In this document: positions 1 through 7,867 of the stretch, in pieces
Layout: every line of letters begins with the position of its first letter
Position numbering within the stretch: the first letter of the stretch is position 1
Assembly: GCA_905197435.1 (NCBI GenBank)
Contig: CAJJYX010000096.1
Location: forward strand, 1-12,150
Source of the DNA: an uncultured Bacteroides sp.
GTDB lineage: Bacteria; Bacteroidota; Bacteroidia; Bacteroidales; Bacteroidaceae
Length of the DNA: 12,150 nucleotides
Direction: 5' to 3'
Program-made: the position numbers and the translations under genes
Notes under the pieces: generated by a model
Databases searched by the model: none
Told to the model about the DNA's origin: nothing
The model's input: the letters and a program-made list of their open reading frames with translations, nothing else

Positions 1-57
1 AGTGGAGTTCAGTGCAGAAAAAAGGAATATAGACCGGTGGTTGTATTAGCTCGATAA
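1..57 (+). CDS. Possible 3' end of an upstream gene (partial)
   Basis: The window opens in what is probably the tail of a plus-strand gene, because a strong plus-strand terminator hairpin starts at 80. The reading frame is not settled. Frame 1 is open to TAA at 55-57 and would end ...EYRPVVVLAR. Frame 2 is open to TAG at 47-49 and would end ...RNIDRWLY. Both have plausible codon use, and too little is present to identify a product. The interval given is the longer of the two options. Confidence 0.22.
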   Translation, partial: SGVQCRKKEYRPVVVLAR

Positions 58-79
58 CCATGTTGTTAAAGGAGTTACG

Positions 80-114
80 GAGCCGTTTGAGATTGTTCAA
101 GCGGCTCTTGTTTT
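80..114 (+). terminator. Rho-independent terminator of the upstream gene
   Basis: The arms GAGCCGTTTGA (80-90) and TCAAGCGGCTC (97-107) pair over 11 positions with one G-T wobble, around a 6-base loop. The run TTGTTTT follows. It lies 22 to 30 bases after either possible upstream stop codon, which fits a terminator for a plus-strand gene that begins outside the window. Confidence 0.75.
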
Positions 115-138
115 GCGGGTAGTTCTTCTTATCACTTG

Positions 139-152
139 TTTTAGGGATATTC
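139..152 (+). repeat. Left terminal inverted repeat of the IS
   Basis: TTTTAGGGATATTC is the exact reverse complement of 1849-1862. Such repeats are the usual transposase binding and cleavage sites. Identity ends at base 153 on the inner side and at base 138 on the outer side. Confidence 0.85.
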
Positions 153-169
153 CTAAAATAATAAAATTT

Positions 170-206
170 AAGGCAACTAATTCATTGCGAGTTAGTTGCC
201 TTTTTT
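170..206 (+). terminator. Transcription-blocking hairpin inside the IS left end
   Basis: The arms AAGGCAACTAA (170-180) and TTAGTTGCCTT (192-202) are perfectly complementary over 11 bp, with an 11-base loop. The T run at 201-206 follows. It lies upstream of the transposase start, so it would stop transcripts entering from outside. This is a known way for insertion sequences to avoid activation by neighbouring promoters; its role here is inferred. Confidence 0.7.
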
Positions 207-215
207 GTATCTTTA
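185..215 (+). promoter_or_regulatory. Candidate transposase promoter
   Basis: TTG at 185-187 and TATCTTTA at 208-215 are separated by 20 bases. This resembles the Bacteroides pattern (TTTG, 19-21 bases, TAnnTTTG) with one mismatch in each box. A start near 222 would lie beyond the hairpin at 170-206, so the element's own transcripts would not contain that hairpin. The 5' leader would be about 50 bases. Confidence 0.35.
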
Positions 216-275
216 AGCATTCCCCCCAAAAAACGGTTTGACGGCCAAAACGGGGGTAATTAAAAATAAAAACAC

Positions 276-1634
276 ATGGTAAAGATACAAAAAATCTCAG
301 AAATCGAACCTTGTTTAGGTTTTACCGAGTTCGATATGCTTAAAAAATATCGTCAAAGTTTTGCAACGAGTGAATTAGGTCGCCTCCATTCTCTGTTCCC
401 TTTCTCGGAACTGGCCCGACAAATGCATTTGAAGTCCTCTCCTTTTGGGCGTAAAAGTTATTTTTCTCCCGAAGGTAAAATAGCCTTGATGGTCTTGAAG
501 TCCTATACCAACTTTTCCGATGCACAACTGATTGAGCATTTAAACGGTAATATTCATTACCAGTTATTTTGTGGTGTTCAGATTGATCCGCTTCATCCAC
601 TAACCAATCCTAAAATCGTTAGTGCAATTCGTCAGGAACTAGCGGATCGCCTTGACGTTGAGTCCCTCCAGCTCATTCTTGCCGAGCATTGGACACCTTA
701 TCTTGAGAACCTTCATGTCTGTATGACCGATGCCACCTGTTATGAAAGTCATCTGCGTTTCCCTACTGATACCAAACTCTTATGGGAAGGTATTGTATGG
801 CTTCATCGTCATCTGTGCAAACATTGCCAGACCTTGCACATACAACGTCCCCGTAACAAGTATCTTGATGTACGCCGTGCCTATCTTGCTTATAGCAAAC
901 TGCGTAAACGCAAGAAATCACAGACTCGTATGATTACACGAAGGTTACTTCAGTTATTGGAAAAGTTACTTGACCAGCTGGAGCTGCTTCATTCATCCTA
1001 CAGGAAGAGGCTTACACTATCCTCTGATTACCAAAGACGTTTCTCGGTCATACAGACAGTCCTTGAGCAAGGGAAGAATTTATTTGCAGGCAAAAAAGTG
1101 TCCAACCGTATCGTGAGTATCGACCGGCATTACCTTCGCCCCATTATCAGAGGCAAGGAAACCAAATCCGTTGAATTCGGAGCCAAAGTCAACAATATAC
1201 AGATAGACGGAATCTCCTTTATAGAACATATCTCCTTTAAGGCTTTTAACGAAGGAGTACGTTTGAAAGACTGTATTCATCTGCAACAACAACTGACCGG
1301 GGTTAGGGTTAAGGCGCTTGCGGCGGATTCAATCTATGCCAATAATGCCAACCGGAAATTTTGTACAAAATATCATATAAGTACTTCCTTTAAGCGTAAG
1401 GGCAGAGCTGCCAAAGATGAGCCGCTTCGGAAAATCTTACGGTCGGAACTCAGCCGTGAAAGAGCTACCCGCCTGGAAGGAAGTTTTGGAACGCAGAAAC
1501 AACATTACTCACTGGCCAGGATAAAAGCTAGAAACAGGAAAACGGAAGTACTTTGGATTTTCTTTGGGATACATACAGCCAATGCGGTATGTATGATAGA
1601 AAAGGTCGAAAAGAAAAAAAGAAAGGCAGCATAA
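276..1634 (+). CDS. DDE transposase, IS1182/IS5-like
   Basis: This 452-residue transposase would cut and move the surrounding element by DDE (RNase H-fold) chemistry using two metal ions. Residues about 60-130 resemble the N-terminal domain common to IS5/IS1182 transposases (the stretch FSPEGKIALMVLKSY...). The likely catalytic residues are D152 (MTDATCYES), D351 (AADSIYANN) and E401 (RLEGSFG), the last followed by the conserved HY.L.RIKARN pattern. An EFGAKV motif at 300-305 is also typical. A basic, helical insert lies between the first and second acidic residues (about 190-265). The frame is intact and full length, so the gene may be active. The ATG at 276 follows an A-rich leader without a Shine-Dalgarno sequence. 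The C-terminus is strongly basic (KKKRKAA). Confidence 0.9.
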   Translation: MVKIQKISEIEPCLGFTEFDMLKKYRQSFATSELGRLHSLFPFSELARQMHLKSSPFGRKSYFSPEGKIALMVLKSYTNFSDAQLIEHLNGNIHYQLFCGVQIDPLHPLTNPKIVSAIRQELADRLDVESLQLILAEHWTPYLENLHVCMTDATCYESHLRFPTDTKLLWEGIVWLHRHLCKHCQTLHIQRPRNKYLDVRRAYLAYSKLRKRKKSQTRMITRRLLQLLEKLLDQLELLHSSYRKRLTLSSDYQRRFSVIQTVLEQGKNLFAGKKVSNRIVSIDRHYLRPIIRGKETKSVEFGAKVNNIQIDGISFIEHISFKAFNEGVRLKDCIHLQQQLTGVRVKALAADSIYANNANRKFCTKYHISTSFKRKGRAAKDEPLRKILRSELSRERATRLEGSFGTQKQHYSLARIKARNRKTEVLWIFFGIHTANAVCMIEKVEKKKRKAA

Positions 1635-1777
1635 TCTAACTAAAATAACAGGAAAAACAGGAGAGGTTTTAACTTCCCCTAAAAAAGACATGTACATAAT
1701 GCATGGGTGGGAAGGAAAAAATAAGAATATGTAAACAATATTCTACAAAAAAGATAGAAGACTGGGAGAGTTGAACG

Positions 1778-1829
1778 AAAAAATCAAGAGAAAAGCTCAC
1801 GTAAAGCAAAGCTTTTCTCTTGATTTTTT
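1778..1829 (+). terminator. Long perfect hairpin at the IS right end (bidirectional terminator)
   Basis: Two 20-base arms (1778-1797 and 1810-1829) are exactly complementary, with a 12-base loop (1798-1809). The left arm begins AAAAAATCAAGAG and the right arm ends CTCTTGATTTTTT, so each strand ends its hairpin in six T. It would end transposase transcripts about 145-195 bases after the stop codon. It would also block minus-strand transcription coming from dnaJ into the element, antisense to the transposase. Confidence 0.8.
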
Positions 1830-1848
1830 AGAAAGAGGAACATTTACT

Positions 1849-1862
1849 GAATATCCCTAAAA
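1849..1862 (-). repeat. Right terminal inverted repeat of the IS
   Basis: GAATATCCCTAAAA is the exact reverse complement of 139-152. Read on the minus strand, its outer TTTT joins two further T bases (1863-1864) to make the T run of the dnaJ terminator. Confidence 0.85.
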
Positions 1863-1905
1863 AACATCCTCCAAGAGTTATAAAAACTTTTGAGGGATGC
1901 TTTAT
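1859..1905 (-). terminator. Terminator of the grpE-dnaJ operon
   Basis: On the minus strand CATCCCTCAAAAG and CTCTTGGAGGATG form an imperfect 13-position stem (10 Watson-Crick pairs, one wobble, two mismatches) with an A/T-rich loop. TTTTTT follows immediately. It begins about 36 bases past the dnaJ stop. Part of the T run belongs to the terminal repeat of the insertion sequence. Confidence 0.6.
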
Positions 1906-1940
1906 TATCTTTCCACTTTCAATGTCAGAGATTAGCAGTT

Positions 1941-3113
1941 TTACTCGAACAAACTCTTGAACTTCTTGAATATCTTTTCCTTGATTGAAGTATTCGGTTT
2001 GAAGTTATCCGATGTTTCCATTTCCTCCAGTGCCTTCTTTTCATCCTTACTCAGAGTTTCGGGCACATATACGCTGACGTTTACCAACAAATCTCCTGTG
2101 CCGTATCCGTTCACATTTGGGAGACCTTTACCGCGCAAGCGGAGTACTTTTCCCGGTTGAGTACCCGCGTCAATCTTTACTTTCACTTTTCCGTCAATAG
2201 TGGGAATTTCTACTGCGCCACCCAAGGCAGCTGTCGGGAAACTGAGGAGCAGGTTGTATATCAAGTCATTTTCGTCGCGTATCAGGTTAGGATCTTGCTC
2301 TTCCTCTACAAGAATCAGCAGGTCTCCCGGCACACCGTTGTGCTTGCCTGCGTTTCCTTTTCCGCCCATAGAGAGCTGCATACCTTCTGCAACACCTTTC
2401 GGAATTTTTACGGTTACTACTTCTTCACCGTATACAATACCTTCACCTGCACACTCTTTACACTTGTTCTTGATGATTTTTCCTTCACCGCCGCAAGTCG
2501 GACAAGTGGTTCTTGTTTGCATCGTGCCGAGTATAGTCTGCTGGTTACGGACAACTGTACCACTACCTTTACAAGTCGGGCACGTCTCCGAACCGCTGTC
2601 ACCTTCAGCTCCTGTGCCATGACAGTGGGTGCAAGGTACGTATTTTTTCAGTTTGAATTTCTTTTCTACACCGGTAGAGATTTCCTTTAGATTCAGTTTC
2701 ACCTTAACACGCAGGTCCGAACCACGGTAACGGCGCTGTTGTGTGCTACCGCCTCCGCCGAAACCGCCAAAACCGCTGAAACCTCCTCCACTGTGTCCGC
2801 CAAAGATATCACCGAACATGGAGAAGATATCGTCCATGGACATACCTCCGCTGAATCCGCCGAACGGACCTCCATTACCGGCAGCACCACCCACTCCGGC
2901 ATGGCCGAACTGATCGTAACGGGCACGCTTTTCCGGATTGCTTAGTACGTCGTATGCCTCTGCTGCTTCCTTGAATTTTTCTTCGGCTGTTTTATCGCCC
3001 GGATTCTTGTCCGGATGATATTGGATGGCCTTTTTACGATAGGCTTTCTTTATTTCTTCTGCCGTTGCAGTCTTTTCGACTTCCAATACTTCGTAGTAAT
3101 CTCTTTTTTCCAT
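1941..3113 (-). CDS. dnaJ: Chaperone protein DnaJ (Hsp40)
   Basis: DnaJ delivers unfolded clients to DnaK and stimulates its ATPase in the cytoplasm. This 390-residue protein has the full type I layout. The J domain is at about 5-70 with the HPD motif at 33-35. A Gly/Phe-rich region follows at about 71-122. The zinc-binding region has four CxxCxGxG repeats (C161/C164, C178/C181, C204/C207, C218/C221), giving two zinc sites. The C-terminal substrate-binding domains run from about 235 to 350. The length is normal for the family. The start lies 11 bases after the grpE stop codon, so the two genes are probably co-transcribed from the promoter upstream of grpE. A terminator follows, next to the end of the insertion sequence, which does not interrupt the gene. 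Confidence 0.98.
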   Translation of the reverse strand: MEKRDYYEVLEVEKTATAEEIKKAYRKKAIQYHPDKNPGDKTAEEKFKEAAEAYDVLSNPEKRARYDQFGHAGVGGAAGNGGPFGGFSGGMSMDDIFSMFGDIFGGHSGGGFSGFGGFGGGGSTQQRRYRGSDLRVKVKLNLKEISTGVEKKFKLKKYVPCTHCHGTGAEGDSGSETCPTCKGSGTVVRNQQTILGTMQTRTTCPTCGGEGKIIKNKCKECAGEGIVYGEEVVTVKIPKGVAEGMQLSMGGKGNAGKHNGVPGDLLILVEEEQDPNLIRDENDLIYNLLLSFPTAALGGAVEIPTIDGKVKVKIDAGTQPGKVLRLRGKGLPNVNGYGTGDLLVNVSVYVPETLSKDEKKALEEMETSDNFKPNTSIKEKIFKKFKSLFE

Positions 3114-3124
3114 ACAGTCTTATG

Positions 3125-3715
3125 TTATTCTCCGACTACCACTTTGGCATGACGGATCACTTTGTCGTTTAGGACGTAGCCGTTTTGTACGCAGTCCAGA
3201 ATTTTGCCTTTCAGTGTTTCATTGGGTGCCGGAATCACGGCAATGGCTTCGTGATAGTCGGTGTCGAGTGGTTGTTCCTTTGTTTCTATCACCTTCACCC
3301 CGTTTTGTCCCAATATAGCCATGAATTTGTTGTAGATAAGTTCCACTCCTTCTTTTACGGCAGCTACGTCGGTAGCTGTTTCCATGTTTTTGAGGGCGCG
3401 TTCAAAATCATCCACGATGGGGAGGATGCTGCTGATGCTCTTTTCGCCACCGTTCAGGATAAGTTCTGCTTTTTCCTTCATGGTGCGTTTGCGGTAATTG
3501 TCAAACTCGGCAGACAAACGCAGATATTTGTCTTTCTGTTCTTCAATCTGTTTTTGGGATTTTTCCAGTTCCTGGGCGAGCTTTTCTTCTTCGGTCAGGG
3601 GAGCTTCGTTTTCTTGTGAAGCTTCTTGCCCGGCAGTTTCTTCGTCACCTTCTTTGGGTGCAGATTGGGCTTTCAACTCCTCTTCCTGGTTGTTTTCTTT
3701 TTCTTTCGGATTCAT
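3125..3715 (-). CDS. grpE: Nucleotide exchange factor GrpE
   Basis: GrpE releases ADP from DnaK and so resets the DnaK-DnaJ chaperone cycle. From the start chosen here the protein has 196 residues. An acidic, Gln/Glu-rich N-terminal tail is followed by a long helix (about 45-85, including YLRLSAEFDNYRKR) that forms the dimer stalk. The C-terminal beta domain carries the family signature near the end (ILDCVQNGYVLNDKVIRHAK, from about 172). An in-frame ATG at 3757 would add 14 residues rich in Lys and Asn. I prefer 3715 because the first residues MNPKEKE match the N-termini I recall from Bacteroides GrpE proteins and the bases before it are A-rich, but the longer form cannot be excluded. It is the first gene of the grpE-dnaJ operon. 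Confidence 0.95.
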   Translation of the reverse strand: MNPKEKENNQEEELKAQSAPKEGDEETAGQEASQENEAPLTEEEKLAQELEKSQKQIEEQKDKYLRLSAEFDNYRKRTMKEKAELILNGGEKSISSILPIVDDFERALKNMETATDVAAVKEGVELIYNKFMAILGQNGVKVIETKEQPLDTDYHEAIAVIPAPNETLKGKILDCVQNGYVLNDKVIRHAKVVVGE

Positions 3716-3839
3716 ATTGTTATGCTTATTATTCTTGTAAAATGCTTTTTCTTTCATTGCTGTTAAGGGTTTAAATTCATAAGATACCTGTGTCCTAGCA
3801 AAAACTTTGCCAAAACGTGTGTTTTTGTCGAAAACGTTG

Positions 3840-3847
3840 CAAAGGTA
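3840..3847 (-). promoter_or_regulatory. Candidate grpE-dnaJ promoter -7 element
   Basis: On the minus strand TACCTTTG matches the Bacteroides -7 consensus TAnnTTTG exactly. No clear TTTG is seen at the expected -33 distance. Transcription would start near 3833, giving a leader of about 75 bases to the ATG at 3757 or about 120 to the ATG at 3715. No CIRCE-type heat-shock operator is visible. Confidence 0.5.
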
Positions 3848-3903
3848 ATACTTTTATGCCAGATTGACAGCGCTTTTCTACGCCTATTCATGGAAAAATG
3901 GCC

Positions 3904-3911
3904 TATCTTTG
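3904..3911 (+). promoter_or_regulatory. Candidate distal -7 element upstream of the ABC-F gene
   Basis: TATCTTTG matches TAnnTTTG exactly, but the expected -33 box is not obvious. Transcripts from here would start near 3918 and include the hairpin at 3935-3963 and a possible short leader ORF. Confidence 0.3.
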
Positions 3912-3934
3912 TATAGGATAGACGGCATCTCAGC

Positions 3935-3963
3935 AAAACTTTTCATGCAAGCATGAAAGTTTT
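3935..3963 (+). promoter_or_regulatory. Long hairpin in the grpE/ABC-F divergent region
   Basis: AAAACTTTTCATGC (3935-3948) and GCATGAAAGTTTT (3951-3963) pair along their whole length except for one bulged T, with only two bases between the arms. It lies between two -7 elements on the plus strand. It could be an operator (as DNA) or a leader structure (as RNA). It lacks a following T run beyond its own arm, so a simple terminator is less likely. Confidence 0.5.
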
Positions 3964-3978
3964 ACGTTCAATTTGCAC

Positions 3979-3986
3979 TATCTTTG
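3979..3986 (+). promoter_or_regulatory. Candidate proximal -7 element for the ABC-F gene
   Basis: TATCTTTG fits TAnnTTTG exactly. The -33 region would fall on the right arm of the hairpin at 3935-3963, and no exact TTTG is found there. A start near 3993 would give a leader of about 60 bases that ends in a very A/T-rich stretch before the ATG at 4054. Confidence 0.45.
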
Positions 3987-4035
3987 CACTCGCAATTCGC
4001 AGGTTGATAGGTATTAAATATTAAATTGTAAATAA

Positions 4036-5670
<1,635 letters not shown>

Positions 5671-5750
5671 AAGATAAATGTTCTGAACAAATTCTTGAGC
5701 CTTTTCCAAGGCCTTCGGACATTTTACTAAAAGTTGTATGGAGGTTTGCT

Positions 5751-5800
5751 AAAAAACAATTCCCCTTCCGGAAGTACTTCCGGAAGGGGAATTGTTTTTT
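5751..5800. terminator. Perfect 50-bp palindrome, bidirectional terminator
   Basis: The two 25-base halves (5751-5775 and 5776-5800) are exact reverse complements with no spacer. The core is CCCCTTCCGGAAG and its complement, flanked by A and T runs. Read on either strand the hairpin ends in six T (seven on plus). It lies 80 bases after the ABC-F stop and 31 bases from the stop of the convergent repeat-protein gene, so it can terminate both. Confidence 0.9.
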
Positions 5801-5831
5801 TCTTGCTGATGCGTTGAAAAGGAGTACAATT

Positions 5832-6884
5832 CTACTGTTTCTCCTCATAAATGATTTTGCCTTTGCTTTCTCCGAAAAGGTTGTCTCCCAATGTGGTAAT
5901 CTTGTTTCCCGTGGCGAGCACATAGCGCAGGTTATCACATCCCATAAATGCCCCATACTCAATGGCTGTTACGCCGGAAGGAAGTACCAACGTCCCGCAT
6001 AAACGGCCGCAACTGCTGAATGCACGCTGCCCGATACTTTTGAGTCCTTTAGGAAGCTGTACGTTCAACAGATACTTCTTTTGGGTGAAAGTATAGTCGG
6101 GGATTGAGGTGGCATTGCAGTCCGTCAGGTCGATGGAAACCAAGTTGGGCATATAGTCACGTATCAGCGTGAAATCGGCTTCATCCATTTTTCCCTCAAT
6201 GGTCAGGAAGTTGACGTCTTTGGGTTGCAGTCCGGCCCTTAGCAGTTCGCTGGCAAGGCTGCCCATTTTGTCGATCCGTACGTTTACTGTCAGTGGCTCT
6301 CCCTCAATGAAAGCAAAGGTTTCCCAATTCTTTTTGGTACGGTAGGAATCGCTGCATCCCAACGGGACGAATATGGCAGTGATGCTGTCGGCCAATGCTT
6401 CGGACAACAGATTAGGTGCTGTTTTCTTCCGTATCTGGCACACCTTGAGGTTTTGGCATCCCTTGAAGGCGGCATCTTCGATGTTCTTGGTCTTGTCGGA
6501 AAGGATAATCCTGGTCAGTGTCTCCTTACCGGTGAAAGTACCATCGTCCATTTGTTTGCAGAAGGCGTATGCCGGAATGCAGTTGGCCGGATACACATAA
6601 AAACGGTTCGGGTAAGTTCCGTTTTTACCTGCATACGTGCTGATGGATGCATTCGAGATATCCAACTGCTGCAGATTCTTGAATTCATCCCTCAGATGCC
6701 TGAAGTCTACGGCGTTCAGTTTGCCCTGCAGGGTCAGCTGTGTGATTTCATTGGCTTCCGCTTCGGTCATCAGCTCCACCAGGGTACCGGGTTTGGCTAC
6801 GTAGTATCTCTTGGATTTTTGTGCCGAGGCATTCAGCATTAACGCCAGTCCGGCAGCGGCTAAAAGAATTCTTTTTAGTTTCAT
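5832..6884 (-). CDS. Secreted BspA-like leucine-rich repeat protein
   Basis: The 350-residue product has a Sec signal peptide: a basic start (MKLKR), a hydrophobic core (6-18), and a likely cut after about residue 21 (NASA/Q). It should therefore leave the cytoplasm. No lipobox cysteine is seen at the cut site. The mature part contains BspA/LRR_5-type repeats, with patterns such as IEDAAFKGCQNLK (135-147), IGQRAFSSCGRLCGTLVLPSG (part, 284-304) and IEYGAFMGCDNLR (308-320). The unit at about 33-80 (GTLVELM...LDISNASI) is repeated at about 208-257 (GSLASELL...IDLTDCNA), so the protein appears to be a tandem duplication of one module. Proteins of this type often lie at the cell surface and bind other proteins or matrix, but no ligand can be inferred. 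It is transcribed alone. Confidence 0.85.
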   Translation of the reverse strand: MKLKRILLAAAGLALMLNASAQKSKRYYVAKPGTLVELMTEAEANEITQLTLQGKLNAVDFRHLRDEFKNLQQLDISNASISTYAGKNGTYPNRFYVYPANCIPAYAFCKQMDDGTFTGKETLTRIILSDKTKNIEDAAFKGCQNLKVCQIRKKTAPNLLSEALADSITAIFVPLGCSDSYRTKKNWETFAFIEGEPLTVNVRIDKMGSLASELLRAGLQPKDVNFLTIEGKMDEADFTLIRDYMPNLVSIDLTDCNATSIPDYTFTQKKYLLNVQLPKGLKSIGQRAFSSCGRLCGTLVLPSGVTAIEYGAFMGCDNLRYVLATGNKITTLGDNLFGESKGKIIYEEKQ

Positions 6885-6909
6885 GTTCGTCGATTCCAGA
6901 TTGATTTTT

Positions 6910-6917
6910 CAAATATA
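6910..6917 (-). promoter_or_regulatory. Candidate promoter -7 element of the repeat-protein gene
   Basis: TATATTTG on the minus strand matches TAnnTTTG and lies 25 bases upstream of the ATG at 6884. The -33 box is not clear. The rest of the 113-base gap to the divergent protease gene is A/T-rich, and no convincing promoter for that gene was found in it. Confidence 0.45.
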
Positions 6918-6997
6918 AGAAGAAACTGGCAGGAATACATGAGGTTTTTTCTTTTTATTATTATTTTTGTCGGATATTAATCAAATATGAGTTACAA

Positions 6998-7867
6998 ATG
7001 GAGACAGAAGAAACGGTGAAGGAAGGACTTGCTGCAATGGGTAAAGCAAAACGTATTTGGTTGGCATTCGTTGATATAGTACTGTTTGCTGTACTTCTGA
7101 TGATTTTCCTGTTTTTGTTTACCATACCTTTTGCATTTGCTTTTCCGGAGTTGAAGACAGAGGTTGGCGGAACGAACATCTGCCTGATGCTGTTGAATGA
7201 AGTCTTGTTGCTGGTCAGCGGGCTTATTGCTGCTTGTATGGTGCTGGGCTTCAGGAAGCTTCCCCTTTCGGGTTTGGGCTTGTCTTTGCAGGGATGGGGC
7301 AGAAGTTTGGTGGGAGGAGCTTTGTTTGTCGTGTTCTTGTATGCAGTTGGTTTTGGCTTGTCTTTATTGTTGGGGGCTGTGGAAGTGGCAGGGGTCTTGT
7401 TTTCTCCTCTTTCTCTGCTGTTAAGTCTTTTGCTTTATTTTTTAGTGGCAGTTACGGAAGAAGTTATCGGGCGTGGCTTTATTTTGGGGCGTATGCTGGA
7501 TGGAGGTGTCAATAAATTTGTGGCATTGTTTGTCTCTGCGGTGTTGTTTTCGTTGATGCACCTTTTCAATCCCGGCTTTGCTTTTGTCCCGTTTCTGAAT
7601 ATCATGCTGGCGGGTTGTTTCTTGGGAGCTTCCTATATATATACGCGCAATCTCTGTTTCCCCATTGCCTTGCATTGGTTCTGGAACTGGATTCAGGGTC
7701 CTGTTCTGGGATATAAAGTCAGTGGAAACGAATTCAGCAGTGAGAATCTGCTGATTCTTCACTTTCCGGAAGAAAACCTGATAAATGGAGGAACCTTCGG
7801 GTTTGAAGGCTCCGTCCTATGCTCGTTGCTTTTAGTGCTTGGAACAATACTTATCATAAAGCGTTAG
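6998..7867 (+). CDS. CPBP family intramembrane glutamic protease
   Basis: This 289-residue membrane protein has the three motifs of the CPBP (CAAX protease/bacteriocin-processing, Abi) family. These are EEVIGR at 154-159 (the EExxxR active-site motif), FSLMH at 184-188 (FxxxH) and HWFWN at 226-230 (HxxxN). Hydrophobic segments lie at about 20-50, 61-84, 103-127, 135-152, 172-189, 196-215 and 271-287. Members cleave or process peptides within the membrane. Some protect against bacteriocins or modify prenylated peptides, but no substrate gene is nearby, so the target is unknown. The ATG at 6998 follows an A-rich stretch. Another ATG 10 bases upstream is in a different frame. The stop codon overlaps that of the convergent tex gene. 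Confidence 0.9.
   Translation: METEETVKEGLAAMGKAKRIWLAFVDIVLFAVLLMIFLFLFTIPFAFAFPELKTEVGGTNICLMLLNEVLLLVSGLIAACMVLGFRKLPLSGLGLSLQGWGRSLVGGALFVVFLYAVGFGLSLLLGAVEVAGVLFSPLSLLLSLLLYFLVAVTEEVIGRGFILGRMLDGGVNKFVALFVSAVLFSLMHLFNPGFAFVPFLNIMLAGCFLGASYIYTRNLCFPIALHWFWNWIQGPVLGYKVSGNEFSSENLLILHFPEENLINGGTFGFEGSVLCSLLLVLGTILIIKR

Larger units (their letters stand above)
139..1862 (+). mobile_element. Insertion sequence, IS1182/IS5-like, complete
   Basis: The element is about 1,724 bp and carries a single transposase gene. It is bounded by perfect 14-bp inverted repeats: TTTTAGGGATATTC at 139-152 and GAATATCCCTAAAA at 1849-1862. The left repeat can also fold on itself (TTTTAGG, 139-145, with CCTAAAA, 152-158), which the right repeat cannot, so the ends are asymmetric. 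Both ends carry transcription-stopping hairpins (170-206 and 1778-1829) that flank the transposase. No matching target-site duplication is visible: the left flank reads ...ATCACTTG and the right flank AACATCC.... The element lies between a plus-strand terminator and the end of the minus-strand dnaJ gene, a neutral site. The family call comes from the transposase layout and is not certain. Confidence 0.85.

Noticed and set aside
222..256. C run (222-227) and G run (252-256) before the transposase as a strong hairpin
   Set aside because: Only five pairs could form around a loop of more than 20 bases. It is mentioned as a possible weak leader fold and not annotated.
2157..2690. Plus-strand open frame of 177 codons opposite dnaJ
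   Set aside because: It covers the reverse of the DnaJ zinc-finger and C-terminal domains, and the real gene is certain.
3758..3860. A CIRCE or similar heat-shock operator in front of grpE
   Set aside because: I looked for TTAGCACTC with its inverted partner and found neither arm. Only small A/T hairpins are present.
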